From assembly GCF_900199635.1 (NCBI RefSeq), contig NZ_LT962687.1, positions 1,535,501 through 1,599,500 on the forward strand: DNA of 64,000 nucleotides, written 5' to 3'. This DNA comes from Anaerotruncus massiliensis (ex Togo et al. 2026). Its GTDB lineage: Bacteria; Bacillota; Clostridia; Oscillospirales; Ruminococcaceae. Both the position numbers and the translations under genes were made by a program. The notes below the pieces were generated by a model. The model saw nothing but the letters and a program-made list of their open reading frames with translations, searched no databases and was not told the DNA's origin. This document shows positions 25,127 to 34,107 of this stretch, piece after piece. Within the stretch, counting starts at the first letter, position 1. Every line of letters begins with the position of its first letter.

Positions 25127-26006
25127 TCGTATCTTCCCCCTCGGGGCTCTTCTTCCCCCGCTTGCGGTCAAAACGCTTGTCGGAAGGCTCGGCGGCGGCT
25201 TTTTCGGGGGTGAGCTCCGCTTCCAGATATTCCCGCAGGCGCGCGGTGGAAAGCCCCCGTTCCAGCTTGCCGTTGCGGCAGACGGTGATGAAGCCGGTCT
25301 CCTCCGACACGACCACGACGATCGCGTCGCTCATTTCGCTCATGCCGAGCGCCGCGCGGTGGCGGGTGCCCAATTCGCGGCTGATCTCCTGGTTATCGGA
25401 GAGCGGCAGAAAACAGCCCGCGGCGTGGAGCCTTCCCTCGCGGACGATCATCGCGCCGTCATGCAGCGGCGAGTTGGGGAAAAAGATGTTTCCGATCAGT
25501 TCGGGCGTGGGGTCGGCGTCGACGACCGTGCCCGTCTTGATGATGTCGCCGAGCTTGGTCTTCTGCTCGATGACGACGAGCGCGCCGATCTTCTGGCGCG
25601 AGAGGGAGGAGGCCTCCTCCACCAGGGCGTTGATGAACTTCACCCATTTGGCGCGCGTCTCCTGTTCGCTCATCCCGCCTGAAAAGACCTGCAGCTTGCC
25701 GATGCGGGAACGCCCGACCTGTTCGAGCGCGCGCCGCAGCTCCGGCTGGAAGACGATCACGAGCGCCAAGACGCCGATCTGCAAAATATTCTTTGTGATG
25801 AACTGCATGGCTTTCATCTCAAGCGCCTGCGCGAGCAGGTAGAGCAGCAGCAGCATCGCGATGCCCTTGACAAGCTGCGCGGCGCGCGTCTCGCGCACCA
25901 GCTTGATGCCCTGGTAGATCAAAAAGGCCATGACAAGGATGTCCAGCGCGTCTTTCCACTCAAACGTGCTGAACGTTCTGACAATGTTGTACCAGAGCTC
26001 GGCCAT
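25116..26006 (-). CDS. cdaA: Diadenylate cyclase CdaA
   Basis: Makes c-di-AMP from two ATP. About 296 residues: three N-terminal membrane helices (for example ALDILVMAFLIYQGIKL), then the DAC domain with the conserved PLHDGAMIVREGRLHAAGC and GTRHRAALGMSE (DGA and RHR catalytic motifs), and a basic, charged C-terminal tail. ATG at 26006 (MAELWYNIV) is chosen. A strong leader hairpin precedes the start. Confidence 0.97.
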   Translation of the reverse strand: MAELWYNIVRTFSTFEWKDALDILVMAFLIYQGIKLVRETRAAQLVKGIAMLLLLYLLAQALEMKAMQFITKNILQIGVLALVIVFQPELRRALEQVGRSRIGKLQVFSGGMSEQETRAKWVKFINALVEEASSLSRQKIGALVVIEQKTKLGDIIKTGTVVDADPTPELIGNIFFPNSPLHDGAMIVREGRLHAAGCFLPLSDNQEISRELGTRHRAALGMSEMSDAIVVVVSEETGFITVCRNGKLERGLSTARLREYLEAELTPEKAAAEPSDKRFDRKRGKKSPEGEDTNEV

Positions 26007-26034
26007 ACATTCATTCCCCTTCGACGTTCGGACG

Positions 26035-26062
26035 ATGCGGCCGGAAACCATTCCGGCCGCAT
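26035..26062 (-). promoter_or_regulatory. Leader hairpin of cdaA
   Basis: A perfect 12-bp stem (ATGCGGCCGGAA / TTCCGGCCGCAT) with a 4-base loop lies between the promoter and the cdaA ATG. No U-run follows, so it is not an intrinsic terminator. A structural or regulatory 5'UTR element is possible. Confidence 0.7.
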
Positions 26063-26076
26063 AAATCCCTTTTTAT

Positions 26077-26104
26077 ATTTTATCACATATCCACAGCAAA
26101 TCAA
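26077..26104 (-). promoter_or_regulatory. Promoter of cdaA-cdaR
   Basis: TTGATT (26099-26104) and TAAAAT (26077-26082) with a 16-base spacer on the minus strand. Confidence 0.65.
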
Positions 26105-26134
26105 TCTTTTTTTTGGCGCATGGCGCGGTTGGCT

Positions 26135-27280
26135 TTATTTCTCATATGCGATCTTCCGGACCGCCTGCGCGAACTGTCTTCCCTCGTCGGGCGTGTTGAA
26201 GGCGCCGACGCTCAGGCGCACCGTCCCGCCGTGGTTGGTCCCGAATTTTTTGTGCGCGAGCGGCGCGCAGTGCAGCCCGCCGCGGACCGCGAACCCCATT
26301 TCGTTGAGCTTCGCGGTCGTCTCCTCCGAGCCGAGGCCGTCGATGTTGAAGCTGAATACCGGCAGGTTTTTGCCGTGCTGGGGGGCGGGCGTGTAAAGGC
26401 GGACGCCCTTCACTCCGCAGAGCTCCTCGTAAACGCACCGGGCCACCCCGCTCTCAAACCCGGCGATCCGCTCCATTCCGCTCTGGCGGATAAAGTCGAT
26501 CCCCGCGCCCATGCCGAGGATGCCCACCGTGTTGAGGGTGCCCGCCTCGAAGCGGTCGGGCATGAAATCGGGCTGCAGGTAATCGTAGGAGACGCTGCCC
26601 GTCCCGCCCTCCGCGAGCGGCCGCAGGCGCTTGCCGCACGAGGTGATGAGCAGCCCGGTCCCGGTGGGACCGTAAAGCCCCTTGTGCCCGGCCGTGCAGA
26701 GGAAATCGATCTGCATCCCCTTGACGTCGATCGGCTCGATCCCGGCCGTCTGGGCGGCGTCGACCGCGAAGTAGAGCCCATACTGCCGTGCGAGCTGCGC
26801 CAGCCGCGCGATCGGCAGCTTGACGCCGAACACGTTGGAGCCGTGCGTGACGATGATCGCGCGGGTGTTCGGCCGGATGCAGGAGCGGAAGGCGTTCACC
26901 GTCTCCTCGTCGTCCGAAAAGGTCTCCGCGACCGTATAGGTGATGATCCCCTGCACCGTGAGCGCGTGGACCGGCCGCAGGACCGCGTTGTGCTCGAGGT
27001 CGGAGATGATGACGTGGTCGCCCGGCTTGAAAAGCCCCTTGACGACCGTGTTGACCGCGTAGGTGCAGTTCTGGGTGAAGACGACGTCCTCCACGTCCGC
27101 CGCGCCGAAAAATTCCGCGGCCTTCGAGCGCACCTCGAACACCTGTTTGGCGGTCTCGGCCGACAGGTCGTGCCCGCTGCGTCCCGGGTTGGCGCCGTAA
27201 CGCATCAGCGCCGTATCCACGGCGTCCTTGACGGAAGCGGGTTTGGGGAAGGTGGTGGCCGCGTTGTCGAAATAGATCAT
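26135..27280 (-). CDS. Cysteine desulfurase family aminotransferase class V
   Basis: PLP enzyme of 381 residues. The N-terminus is FDNAATTFPKPASVKDA, the cofactor lysine is in CTAGHKGLYGPTGTGLL, and the catalytic cysteine loop reads RGGLHCAPLAHKKFGT. This subfamily is distinct from IscS/NifS housekeeping enzymes and is often found near selenium or sulfur transfer genes. The DUF3343 gene just upstream, with GGGGAGGG bridging the stop and start, suggests a working pair. Could release sulfur or selenium from (seleno)cysteine. Confidence 0.9.
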   Translation of the reverse strand: MIYFDNAATTFPKPASVKDAVDTALMRYGANPGRSGHDLSAETAKQVFEVRSKAAEFFGAADVEDVVFTQNCTYAVNTVVKGLFKPGDHVIISDLEHNAVLRPVHALTVQGIITYTVAETFSDDEETVNAFRSCIRPNTRAIIVTHGSNVFGVKLPIARLAQLARQYGLYFAVDAAQTAGIEPIDVKGMQIDFLCTAGHKGLYGPTGTGLLITSCGKRLRPLAEGGTGSVSYDYLQPDFMPDRFEAGTLNTVGILGMGAGIDFIRQSGMERIAGFESGVARCVYEELCGVKGVRLYTPAPQHGKNLPVFSFNIDGLGSEETTAKLNEMGFAVRGGLHCAPLAHKKFGTNHGGTVRLSVGAFNTPDEGRQFAQAVRKIAYEK

Positions 27281-27284
27281 CCGG

Positions 27285-27521
27285 TCACCCTCCCCGCTGG
27301 ATTTCCGAGACCTTGATCCCCGCCGCGCTCAGGATTCCGGCGGCGGCGGCCACGTCGCCGCGGATTTTGAGCCCGTACCCACAGCCCTGTCTGCTGTTGG
27401 GCGCGGTGTTGCGCTCCACATAGGCGGAAATCCCATTCTGTTCCAAGAGCTTCTGGCCCTTCATCGCGCTGGTGACGGAACGGACCACCAGCACGGCCTG
27501 ATCTATATTTGTCATAAGCAT
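27285..27521 (-). CDS. DUF3343 protein, putative Se/S carrier
   Basis: A small protein of about 78 residues (IDQAVLVVRSVTSAMKGQKL, NGISAYVERNTAPNSRQGCG, YGLKIRGDVAAAAGILSAAG). The single conserved Cys in RQGCGYGL fits a carrier-like role. Starts at ATG 27521 or 27515, both near GGGAG. Five bases before the cysteine-desulfurase-like gene, so co-translated. The carrier function is proposed for the family and is not shown here. Confidence 0.85.
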   Translation of the reverse strand: MLMTNIDQAVLVVRSVTSAMKGQKLLEQNGISAYVERNTAPNSRQGCGYGLKIRGDVAAAAGILSAAGIKVSEIQRGG

Positions 27522-27592
27522 CGTTCTCCCTGCTATGAAATCATGGATGCGGACGCGCCGCATTGCCGACTGTGTATTCCCGCCTGCGCGGG

Positions 27593-27650
27593 CAAAAGAA
27601 AATACAGCGGTACAGTCCGCGCGTCAAAACGCGTGCAGGTACCGCTGTAT
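27593..27650 (-). terminator. Terminator after ispF
   Basis: ATACAGCGGTAC / GTACCGCTGTAT, a 12-bp perfect stem with a long partly paired loop, followed by TTTTCTTTTG on the minus strand. Confidence 0.85.
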
Positions 27651-27677
27651 CATCATATGCAGGAACGCCCCGGAAAG

Positions 27678-28160
27678 TCAGCGCCTCATCAGCAGGCAGA
27701 CCGCGTGGGCGCTGACGCCCTCCCCGCTCCCGGTGAAGCCCATGTGCTCCTCGGTGGTGGCCTTGACGTTCACATCCTCCGCCGGGACCCCGCAGGCGTC
27801 GGCCAGCCGCCGCCGCATCTGCGGGATGTATGGCGCGAGCTTCGGGGCCTGCGCGACGACCGTCGCGTCCACGTTGCCGATCTTCCAGCCCCGCTGCTCG
27901 GCCATCGCGCGCACCCGCCCGAGCAGCGCGACCGAATCCGCGCCCTCATAGGCCGGATCGCTGTCGGGGAACTGTGCCCCGATATCTCCGAGCGCGAGCG
28001 CGCCGAGGACCGCGTCCATCACCGCGTGGGCGAGCACGTCCGCGTCCGAATGCCCGAGCAATCCCTTTTCCCAGGGGATCTCCACCCCGCCGATCACCAG
28101 CCTGCGTCCTTCCGCGAGCCGGTGCGTGTCGTAGCCGTGCCCGATTCTCATGCCGCTCAT
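27678..28160 (-). CDS. ispF: 2-C-methyl-D-erythritol 2,4-cyclodiphosphate synthase
   Basis: MEP-pathway enzyme of 160 residues. Starts MSGMRIGHGYDTHRLAEG with the metal-binding DxH, and has LLGHSDADVLAHAVMDA and the C-terminal TTEEHMGFTGSGEG. The ATG overlaps the ispD stop by 4 bases (ATGA) and follows GGAGGGGG. Confidence 0.97.
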   Translation of the reverse strand: MSGMRIGHGYDTHRLAEGRRLVIGGVEIPWEKGLLGHSDADVLAHAVMDAVLGALALGDIGAQFPDSDPAYEGADSVALLGRVRAMAEQRGWKIGNVDATVVAQAPKLAPYIPQMRRRLADACGVPAEDVNVKATTEEHMGFTGSGEGVSAHAVCLLMRR

Positions 28161-28879
28161 ATGCGTTCCCCCTCCGCCGCCTCCACCATCGCCGTCGCGA
28201 CCACGAGGTCGACCGGCGTCGTGATTTTGATGTTGTCGTAGTCCCCGCGCGCGAGATAGACCGGGTACCCCGCCGCCTCGAGCATCTGGCAGTCGTCGGT
28301 ATAGTCCATCCCCGTTTCCTCCGCCCTCCGCGCCGCCAGCCGGTAGCGCTCGAGCTCGAACACCTGTGGCGTCTGCACCGCGAACAGGGTGCTGCGGTCG
28401 GGCGTCGAAAGGATCCGCCGGTTTTCATCCGCGACCTTGACGGTGTCGGTCACCGGCACGGCCGCCGCCGCCGCGCCGTAGCGGACGGCGTCGATCACCG
28501 CGTCCGCGATGACCTGCTGGTTCACAAGCGGGCGCGCGCCGTCGTGGACCGCCACGTACTGCGTCTCGTACCCGACGGCCTCGACGCCGTTTTGGACCGA
28601 CTGCTGGCGGGTCTGGCCGCCGGCGACCACCGAACGCACCTTCGGGACCCCCCAGGCGCGGATCAGGGCGTGCATCGTCGGGATATCCTGCGCGCGGGCG
28701 ACCACGATGATCTCGTCGATCCAGTCGCTGTCGGAAAAGGCGAGCATTGTGCGCACGACGACCGGGACCCCGCAGATCTCCTCAAACTGCTTGTCGATCC
28801 CCTGCATACGCGAGGCCGCCCCCGCCGCGGCGATGACCGCCGCAACGCGGGGCTTTTCCAGTTTCCGGTTAAAGAGCAT
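28157..28879 (-). CDS. ispD: 2-C-methyl-D-erythritol 4-phosphate cytidylyltransferase
   Basis: Transfers CMP to MEP. About 240 residues with the nucleotidyltransferase start VAAVIAAAGAASRMQGIDKQ, YVAVHDGARPLV and TPQVFELERY. ATG at 28879 has AGGGGG 8 bases upstream; a GTG 9 bases earlier overlaps that site and is less likely. Paired with ispF. Confidence 0.97.
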   Translation of the reverse strand: MLFNRKLEKPRVAAVIAAAGAASRMQGIDKQFEEICGVPVVVRTMLAFSDSDWIDEIIVVARAQDIPTMHALIRAWGVPKVRSVVAGGQTRQQSVQNGVEAVGYETQYVAVHDGARPLVNQQVIADAVIDAVRYGAAAAAVPVTDTVKVADENRRILSTPDRSTLFAVQTPQVFELERYRLAARRAEETGMDYTDDCQMLEAAGYPVYLARGDYDNIKITTPVDLVVATAMVEAAEGERI

Positions 28880-29010
28880 GTCCGCCACCCCCTTTTTTCA
28901 TGATAGCGCCCGGGGAAGAAAAATTTGCGCGAATTTTGATACGCCCGCGCGCCCGTCCCGGCGGCGGGGCCAATCCTGTCCTATTATAGCAAATCCGCGC
29001 GCGGAAAAAA

Positions 29011-29045
29011 AGGCCCCCGGAAGCGCCTGCGCTTCCGGGGGCCTT
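29011..29045. terminator. Terminator after pfkA
   Basis: AGGCCCCCGGAAGCG / CGCTTCCGGGGGCCT, a 15-bp stem with T-runs on both sides. Serves pfkA on the minus strand. Confidence 0.92.
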
Positions 29046-29056
29046 TTTCTTTCAGA

Positions 29057-30046
29057 TCAGATGCTGATCGCGTCCGCGATGTCGTAGAGGTGGCGGTTGA
29101 ATTCCTTCTTCATGCTGAGGGCCTCGAGGATTTCGTAGTCGACGATCTTGTTCTCGTGGCAGACGACCACGCGGTTGCCGATGCCCTTTTCAAGCAGCTC
29201 GACCGCATGGTAGCCCATCTCGCTGGCGAGCACGCGCTCGCGGGCGGTCGGGGCGCCGCCGCGCTGCACATGGCCAAGCACCGTGGCGCGGGACTCGACG
29301 CCGGTGCGCGCCTCGATCTCCTCGGCGATGTCGTGGACCGTACCGACGCCGTCCGAGCTGGTCACGCCCTCGGCGACGATGACGATGAAGTGCTTTTTGC
29401 CGGTGCGCAGGGTGCGCTGCATCTTCTCGACGATCGCGTCGATCGAGAAGGGCACCTCGGGCACGAGGATGGAAACCGCGCCGCAGGCGATGCCGGCGTG
29501 GAGGGCGATGTCGCCGCAGCGGCGGCCCATGACCTCGACGATCGAGCAGCGGTCGTGGGATTGGGAGGTATCGCGCAGCTTATCGACCATGTCCATGACG
29601 GTGTTGACCGCCGTGTCGAAGCCGATCGTATAGTCGCTCGAAGCGATGTCGTTGTCGATCGTGCCGGGCAGGCCGATGCAGGGGATCCCCTTGAGGGAGA
29701 GGTCGCGCGCGCCGCGGAAGGAGCCGTCGCCGCCGATGACGACCAGCCCGTCGATGCCCGCCTGGAGGCAGGCCTCCTTGCCGCGCTCCACGCCCTTGTC
29801 GTCGCGGAACTCGGGGCAGCGCGCCGAATAGAGCATTGTGCCGCCGCGGTGGAGCGTGTCGCTGACGCTGCGCAGGTTCATCTCAAACATATCGTGGGCA
29901 AGCAGCCCGCTGTAGCCGCGGCGGATGCCGATCACCCGCATGTTCTTATGAAGGGCGGCCCTGACGACGGCGCGGATCGCCGAGTTCATGCCGGGGGCGT
30001 CACCGCCGCTGGTCAATACGCCAATCGCTTTCTGCTTGTTTTCCAT
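29057..30046 (-). CDS. pfkA: ATP-dependent 6-phosphofructokinase
   Basis: Commits fructose 6-phosphate to glycolysis. 329 residues: GVLTSGGDAPGMNSAIRAVV at the N-terminus, GGDGSFRGARDLS for ATP, PGTIDNDIASSDYTIGFDTA with the catalytic TIDND, and MGRRCGDIALHAGIA. The GGDGS glycine (not Asp) pattern fits the ATP-dependent type. Own promoter; separate from dnaE. Confidence 0.97.
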   Translation of the reverse strand: MENKQKAIGVLTSGGDAPGMNSAIRAVVRAALHKNMRVIGIRRGYSGLLAHDMFEMNLRSVSDTLHRGGTMLYSARCPEFRDDKGVERGKEACLQAGIDGLVVIGGDGSFRGARDLSLKGIPCIGLPGTIDNDIASSDYTIGFDTAVNTVMDMVDKLRDTSQSHDRCSIVEVMGRRCGDIALHAGIACGAVSILVPEVPFSIDAIVEKMQRTLRTGKKHFIVIVAEGVTSSDGVGTVHDIAEEIEARTGVESRATVLGHVQRGGAPTARERVLASEMGYHAVELLEKGIGNRVVVCHENKIVDYEILEALSMKKEFNRHLYDIADAISI

Positions 30047-30123
30047 ATCCTCGCATCCTCCGTCTGCGGAAAATCCGCGTTCTAATCTTACTTATGCCCG
30101 ATTATCGGCATTTTACCGAAATA

Positions 30124-30152
30124 ATTATAGAAGATTCGTCCCTTTTGTGCAA
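30124..30152 (-). promoter_or_regulatory. Sigma-A promoter of pfkA
   Basis: TTGCAC (30147-30152) and TATAAT (30124-30129) with a 17-base spacer on the minus strand. Confidence 0.88.
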
Positions 30153-30219
30153 GCGATTTGATTCAACCTGATTAATTTTTATCATAGTACTGGATAATTT
30201 CAAAGAAAACCCGCGAAAT

Positions 30220-33200
30220 TTATTGTTTATATACGACGTTTTCCGCGCCGAGCAGCTTCTTGAGCTCCCGCTCGAGCACGGGGTTGTAATCTACCCACAG
30301 GGCGTGCGCGGCCACGTTGTATTTCCCCGTGTCCTTGAAATAGAAGTACACGGCGTCCCGGCCGGTCCCGCCGTTTTCGGGCGAAAAGATCGAAAGCAGA
30401 TTTTTCACCCGGTCGTAGACGGGCGCCGACGCGCTGTCGATGCGCAGGTAGGCCCCGGCGTTTTTGCTGCGGGGCGCGGCGGGCCGAGCGGGCGCCTGCG
30501 GCGCCCGTTCGCGGCGCGGCGCGCCGGAATAGCGGCCCGCCCCCGCGGACGAACCCTCGGGCAGCGGCTCGCCGGGCGAGGCGGCGGCCTCGCAGATCAG
30601 CTTGGCGTCCTCCTCCTCGCGCATCGACACCCTGCCGCGCACAATGACGACGCTGCCCTCCGCGAGCTTGTGGGAATACTGCGTGAGCACCTTTGGGAAC
30701 ACCAGCATCTCGATGCTGCCGCTCGTGTCCTCGAGCATGACGAACGCCATCATCTCCCCGCCGCGGGTCGATTTGAGCCGCTTGGAGGAGACGATCGCCG
30801 CCACGCGCACCGACGCGCCGTCGGCGATATGGCTCCCCCGCTCCTCGGCGTTCGAGATATCGGCGATCAGCGTGCAGTGCTCCTGCTCGATCATCTCGGC
30901 AAAGCGCGCCATTGGATGGCCGCTGATATAGAGCCCCGTCGTCTCCTTCTCCATCGCGAGCAGCTCGGAGGGCTCGTATTCCTCCACACGCGGAAGCTGG
31001 TGGGCGGATTTGATCCCCACGTCGGGGTTGTCGAAGAGGTTGATCTGGCCGGAAATGTTGCGCTTGGCGGCCGCGTCGATGTCGTCAAGGATCGCCTCAA
31101 GACCCTCCAGCATGCTGTGGCGGTTCTTGCAGGCGCAGTCGAGCGCGCCCGATTTGATGAGGCTTTCGACCGCACGCTTGTTCGTCTCCTTGCCGTACAT
31201 CCGCTCGCAGAAGTCGGAGAAGTCGAGGAAGGGGCCGTTCTCCTCCCGCTCGGCGATGAGCTCGCGGATGCAGCCCCGGCCGATGTTCTTGACCGCGAGC
31301 AGGCCGAAACGGATCGCGTCCCCGCTCACCGTGAAGCCCTCGCCGCTGATGTTGACGTCGGGGGGCAGCACCTTGATGCCCATGCGGCCGCACTCGCCGA
31401 TATACTCGATGACCTTGTCGGTGTTGTCGAGCACGCTCGTGAGCAGCGCCGCCATGAACTCGCGCGGATAGTGGCATTTGAGGTAGGCCGTCTGGTAGGA
31501 GACGAAGGCGTAGGCCGCCGCATGGGATTTGTTGAAGGCGTAGGAGGCGAACGAGCTCATCTCGTCGAAGATCTCGTTCGCGGTCTCCCGCGGCACGCCG
31601 TTTGCCTGCGCGCCCGAAACGAAGACCTCCCGCTCCTTCTCCATCACATCGTGCTTCTTCTTGGACATCGCGCGGCGCACGAGGTCGGCGCGCCCGTAGG
31701 AGTAGCCGCCGAGCGCGCGGCAGATCTGCATGACCTGCTCCTGGTAGACGATGCACCCGTAAGTCACGTCGAGAATCGGCTTGAGGAGCGGGTGCTTGTA
31801 GGTGACGAGCCCGGGGTTGTGGCGGTTGCGGATGTAGGTGGGGATCGACTCCATCGGCCCGGGGCGGTAGAGGGAGATGACCGCGATCAAATCCTCGATC
31901 GACTCGGGGCCGAGCTGGGCGATCACGTTGCGCATGCCCGCGGACTCGAACTGGAAGACGCCGACGCACTGCCCCTTGGTGAGCATCGCGAAGGTGTCTG
32001 GATCGTCGAGCGGGATGCTGTCCGCGCGAAAGCCGGGACTGCGTTTGGCGGCCTCCTTCTCGGCGTAGCTGATGACCGTCAGCGTGCGAAGGCCGAGGAA
32101 GTCCATCTTGAGCAGCCCGAGCTCCTCAAGCGTCGTCATCGTGAACTGGGTGACCGGCATCGTCTCCTCCGCCTTGTAGAGCGGCACGTAGCTGTCCACC
32201 GGGTCGCGGGTGATGACGACGCCCGCCGCGTGGGTCGAGGCGTGGCGGGGCATCCCCTCGATCTTGCGCGCCATGTCGAGCAGCTCTGCGACCTTGGGGT
32301 CGCTCTCGCGCATCTGCTTGAGGTCCGCCGAGACCGAAAGCGCCCGGTCGAGCGTCATCTTCAGCTCGTTCGGCACGAGCTTGGCGATCGCGTCCACCTG
32401 CTGGTAGGGGACGCCGAGCACCCGCCCCACGTCGCGGATGGCCGCGCGCGCGGCCATCGTCCCGAAGGTGATGATCTGCGCGACATGGTCCGCGCCGTAC
32501 TTGCGCACGACGTAGTCGATGACCTCCTGCCGCCGCTCGTAACAGAAATCGATGTCGAAGTCGGGCATGCTGACCCGCTCGGGGTTCAAAAACCGCTCGA
32601 AGAGCAGGTTGTAGCGGATGGGATCGATGCCGGTGATGCCGATGCAGTAGGCGGCGAGGCTTCCCGCGCCCGAACCGCGCCCCGGCCCCACCGGAATGCC
32701 GACCGATTTCGCGTAGTTGATGAAGTCGAAGACGATGAGGTAGTAGTCGACATACCCCATCTTGATGATCACGTCCAGCTCGTACTCCAGCCGTTCCGCG
32801 ACGGCCGGGTCGGGCTGATCGCCGTAGTGGCGGCGCAGGCCCTCGTAGCAGAGGCGCTTGAAGTAGGAGAGGTTGTCCTCCCCGCCCGGCGCTACGAAGA
32901 GCGGGAGCTTGGTATTGCCGAACTCGAACTCGACGTTGCACATCTCCGCGATTTTGAGGGTATTGTCGAGCGCGCCGGGGTAGTTCTGGAAGAGCGCGGC
33001 CATCTCGTCGCGGCTCTTGACGTAGAATTCCTCCGTCTCGAATTCGAGGTCGCCCGGCTCGTCCACCGTGGTGTTCGTCTGGATGCAGATCAGCACGCTC
33101 TGCATCCTGGCGTCCGCCCTCTCGATGTAGTGGGCGTCGTTGGTGGCGACGAGGCCGATGCCCGTCTCCTTGGAGAGCCGCAGCAGGTCGGGCAGGATCT

Positions 33201-33753
33201 GCTCCTGAAGCCGGATGCCGTGGTTCTGGATCTCGATATAGTAATTTCCCTCGCCGAAGACGTTTTGGTACCAGAGCGCTGTCTCCTTCGCGCGGTCATA
33301 ATCCCCCGCGGCGAGCATCCGGGGAATCTCCCCCGCGAGGCAGGCCGACAGACAGACGAGCCCCTCGTGATACTCCTCGAGCAGGTCGTGATCGACGCGC
33401 GGCTTGGAGTAGAAGCCCTCGACGAACCCGGCGGACACCATCTTGATCAGGTTCTGGTAGCCGGTGTTATTTTTGCAGAGCAGCACGAGATGGTAGGGGG
33501 AGGAATCGACCTTGTGCTGCTTATCGAAGCGGGTGCGTGGCGCGACATAGACCTCGCACCCGATGATCGGCTTGACGCCCGCCTTTTTGGCGGCCTTGTA
33601 AAAGTCGATCGCGCCGAACATCACGCCGTGGTCGGTGATCGCCACGGACGACTGCCCGAGCGCCTTGACCCGCTCGACCAGCCGCTCGATCCGGCAGGCG
33701 CCGTCGAGCAGGCTGTATTCGGTATGTACGTGCAGATGCGCAAAATCGGCCAT
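30220..33753 (-). CDS. dnaE: DNA polymerase III alpha subunit (DnaE)
   Basis: Replicative polymerase of 1177 residues. N-terminal PHP domain (FAHLHVHTEYSLLDGACR), catalytic palm aspartates in SMPDFDIDFCYERR (about residue 390-400), helix-hairpin-helix and OB-fold regions (ASVRVAAIVSSKRLKST). A Pro/Ala/Arg-rich linker then leads to a C-terminal domain ending GAENVVYKQ. ATG follows AAAGGGGGAACGGAA. It is the last gene of the hprK-dnaE run. Confidence 0.98.
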   Translation of the reverse strand: MADFAHLHVHTEYSLLDGACRIERLVERVKALGQSSVAITDHGVMFGAIDFYKAAKKAGVKPIIGCEVYVAPRTRFDKQHKVDSSPYHLVLLCKNNTGYQNLIKMVSAGFVEGFYSKPRVDHDLLEEYHEGLVCLSACLAGEIPRMLAAGDYDRAKETALWYQNVFGEGNYYIEIQNHGIRLQEQILPDLLRLSKETGIGLVATNDAHYIERADARMQSVLICIQTNTTVDEPGDLEFETEEFYVKSRDEMAALFQNYPGALDNTLKIAEMCNVEFEFGNTKLPLFVAPGGEDNLSYFKRLCYEGLRRHYGDQPDPAVAERLEYELDVIIKMGYVDYYLIVFDFINYAKSVGIPVGPGRGSGAGSLAAYCIGITGIDPIRYNLLFERFLNPERVSMPDFDIDFCYERRQEVIDYVVRKYGADHVAQIITFGTMAARAAIRDVGRVLGVPYQQVDAIAKLVPNELKMTLDRALSVSADLKQMRESDPKVAELLDMARKIEGMPRHASTHAAGVVITRDPVDSYVPLYKAEETMPVTQFTMTTLEELGLLKMDFLGLRTLTVISYAEKEAAKRSPGFRADSIPLDDPDTFAMLTKGQCVGVFQFESAGMRNVIAQLGPESIEDLIAVISLYRPGPMESIPTYIRNRHNPGLVTYKHPLLKPILDVTYGCIVYQEQVMQICRALGGYSYGRADLVRRAMSKKKHDVMEKEREVFVSGAQANGVPRETANEIFDEMSSFASYAFNKSHAAAYAFVSYQTAYLKCHYPREFMAALLTSVLDNTDKVIEYIGECGRMGIKVLPPDVNISGEGFTVSGDAIRFGLLAVKNIGRGCIRELIAEREENGPFLDFSDFCERMYGKETNKRAVESLIKSGALDCACKNRHSMLEGLEAILDDIDAAAKRNISGQINLFDNPDVGIKSAHQLPRVEEYEPSELLAMEKETTGLYISGHPMARFAEMIEQEHCTLIADISNAEERGSHIADGASVRVAAIVSSKRLKSTRGGEMMAFVMLEDTSGSIEMLVFPKVLTQYSHKLAEGSVVIVRGRVSMREEEDAKLICEAAASPGEPLPEGSSAGAGRYSGAPRRERAPQAPARPAAPRSKNAGAYLRIDSASAPVYDRVKNLLSIFSPENGGTGRDAVYFYFKDTGKYNVAAHALWVDYNPVLERELKKLLGAENVVYKQ

Positions 33754-33786
33754 TTCCGTTCCCCCTTTGCCCGTTCCTCTTACGCC

Positions 33787-34107
33787 CTATCCGAGCCGCA
33801 CGGCCGTGCCCGACACGGTCACCATGAGCATGCCGTTGTTCGCGCCGAGCACCTCGTAATCCACGTCAATCCCGACGACCGCGTCGGCCCCGAGCGCCCG
33901 CGCGCGCTCCTCCAGCTCCCGCATCGCTTCCTCCCGCGCCCGGAGCAGCTCCTCCTCATAGGTCCCCGAGCGGCCGCCGAAGAAGTTGGAGAGCCCGGCG
34001 GTGAAGTCCTTGATGAAATCGACGCCCGCGATCACCTCGCCGAACACGACGCCTTGATATTCCGTAATATGCTTCCCTTCCACCGAAGGGGTCGTCGTCA
34101 GAATCAT
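33787..34107 (-). CDS. YbjQ family (UPF0145 / DUF74) protein
   Basis: 106 residues matching the YbjQ/heavy-metal-binding-domain family: [20 protein letters not shown] near the start, a helix ([20 protein letters not shown]), then [18 protein letters not shown]. Forms pentameric rings in known structures; function unknown. ATG overlaps the whiA stop by 4 bases with GGAGG upstream. Confidence 0.9.
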   Translation of the reverse strand: MILTTTPSVEGKHITEYQGVVFGEVIAGVDFIKDFTAGLSNFFGGRSGTYEEELLRAREEAMRELEERARALGADAVVGIDVDYEVLGANNGMLMVTVSGTAVRLG

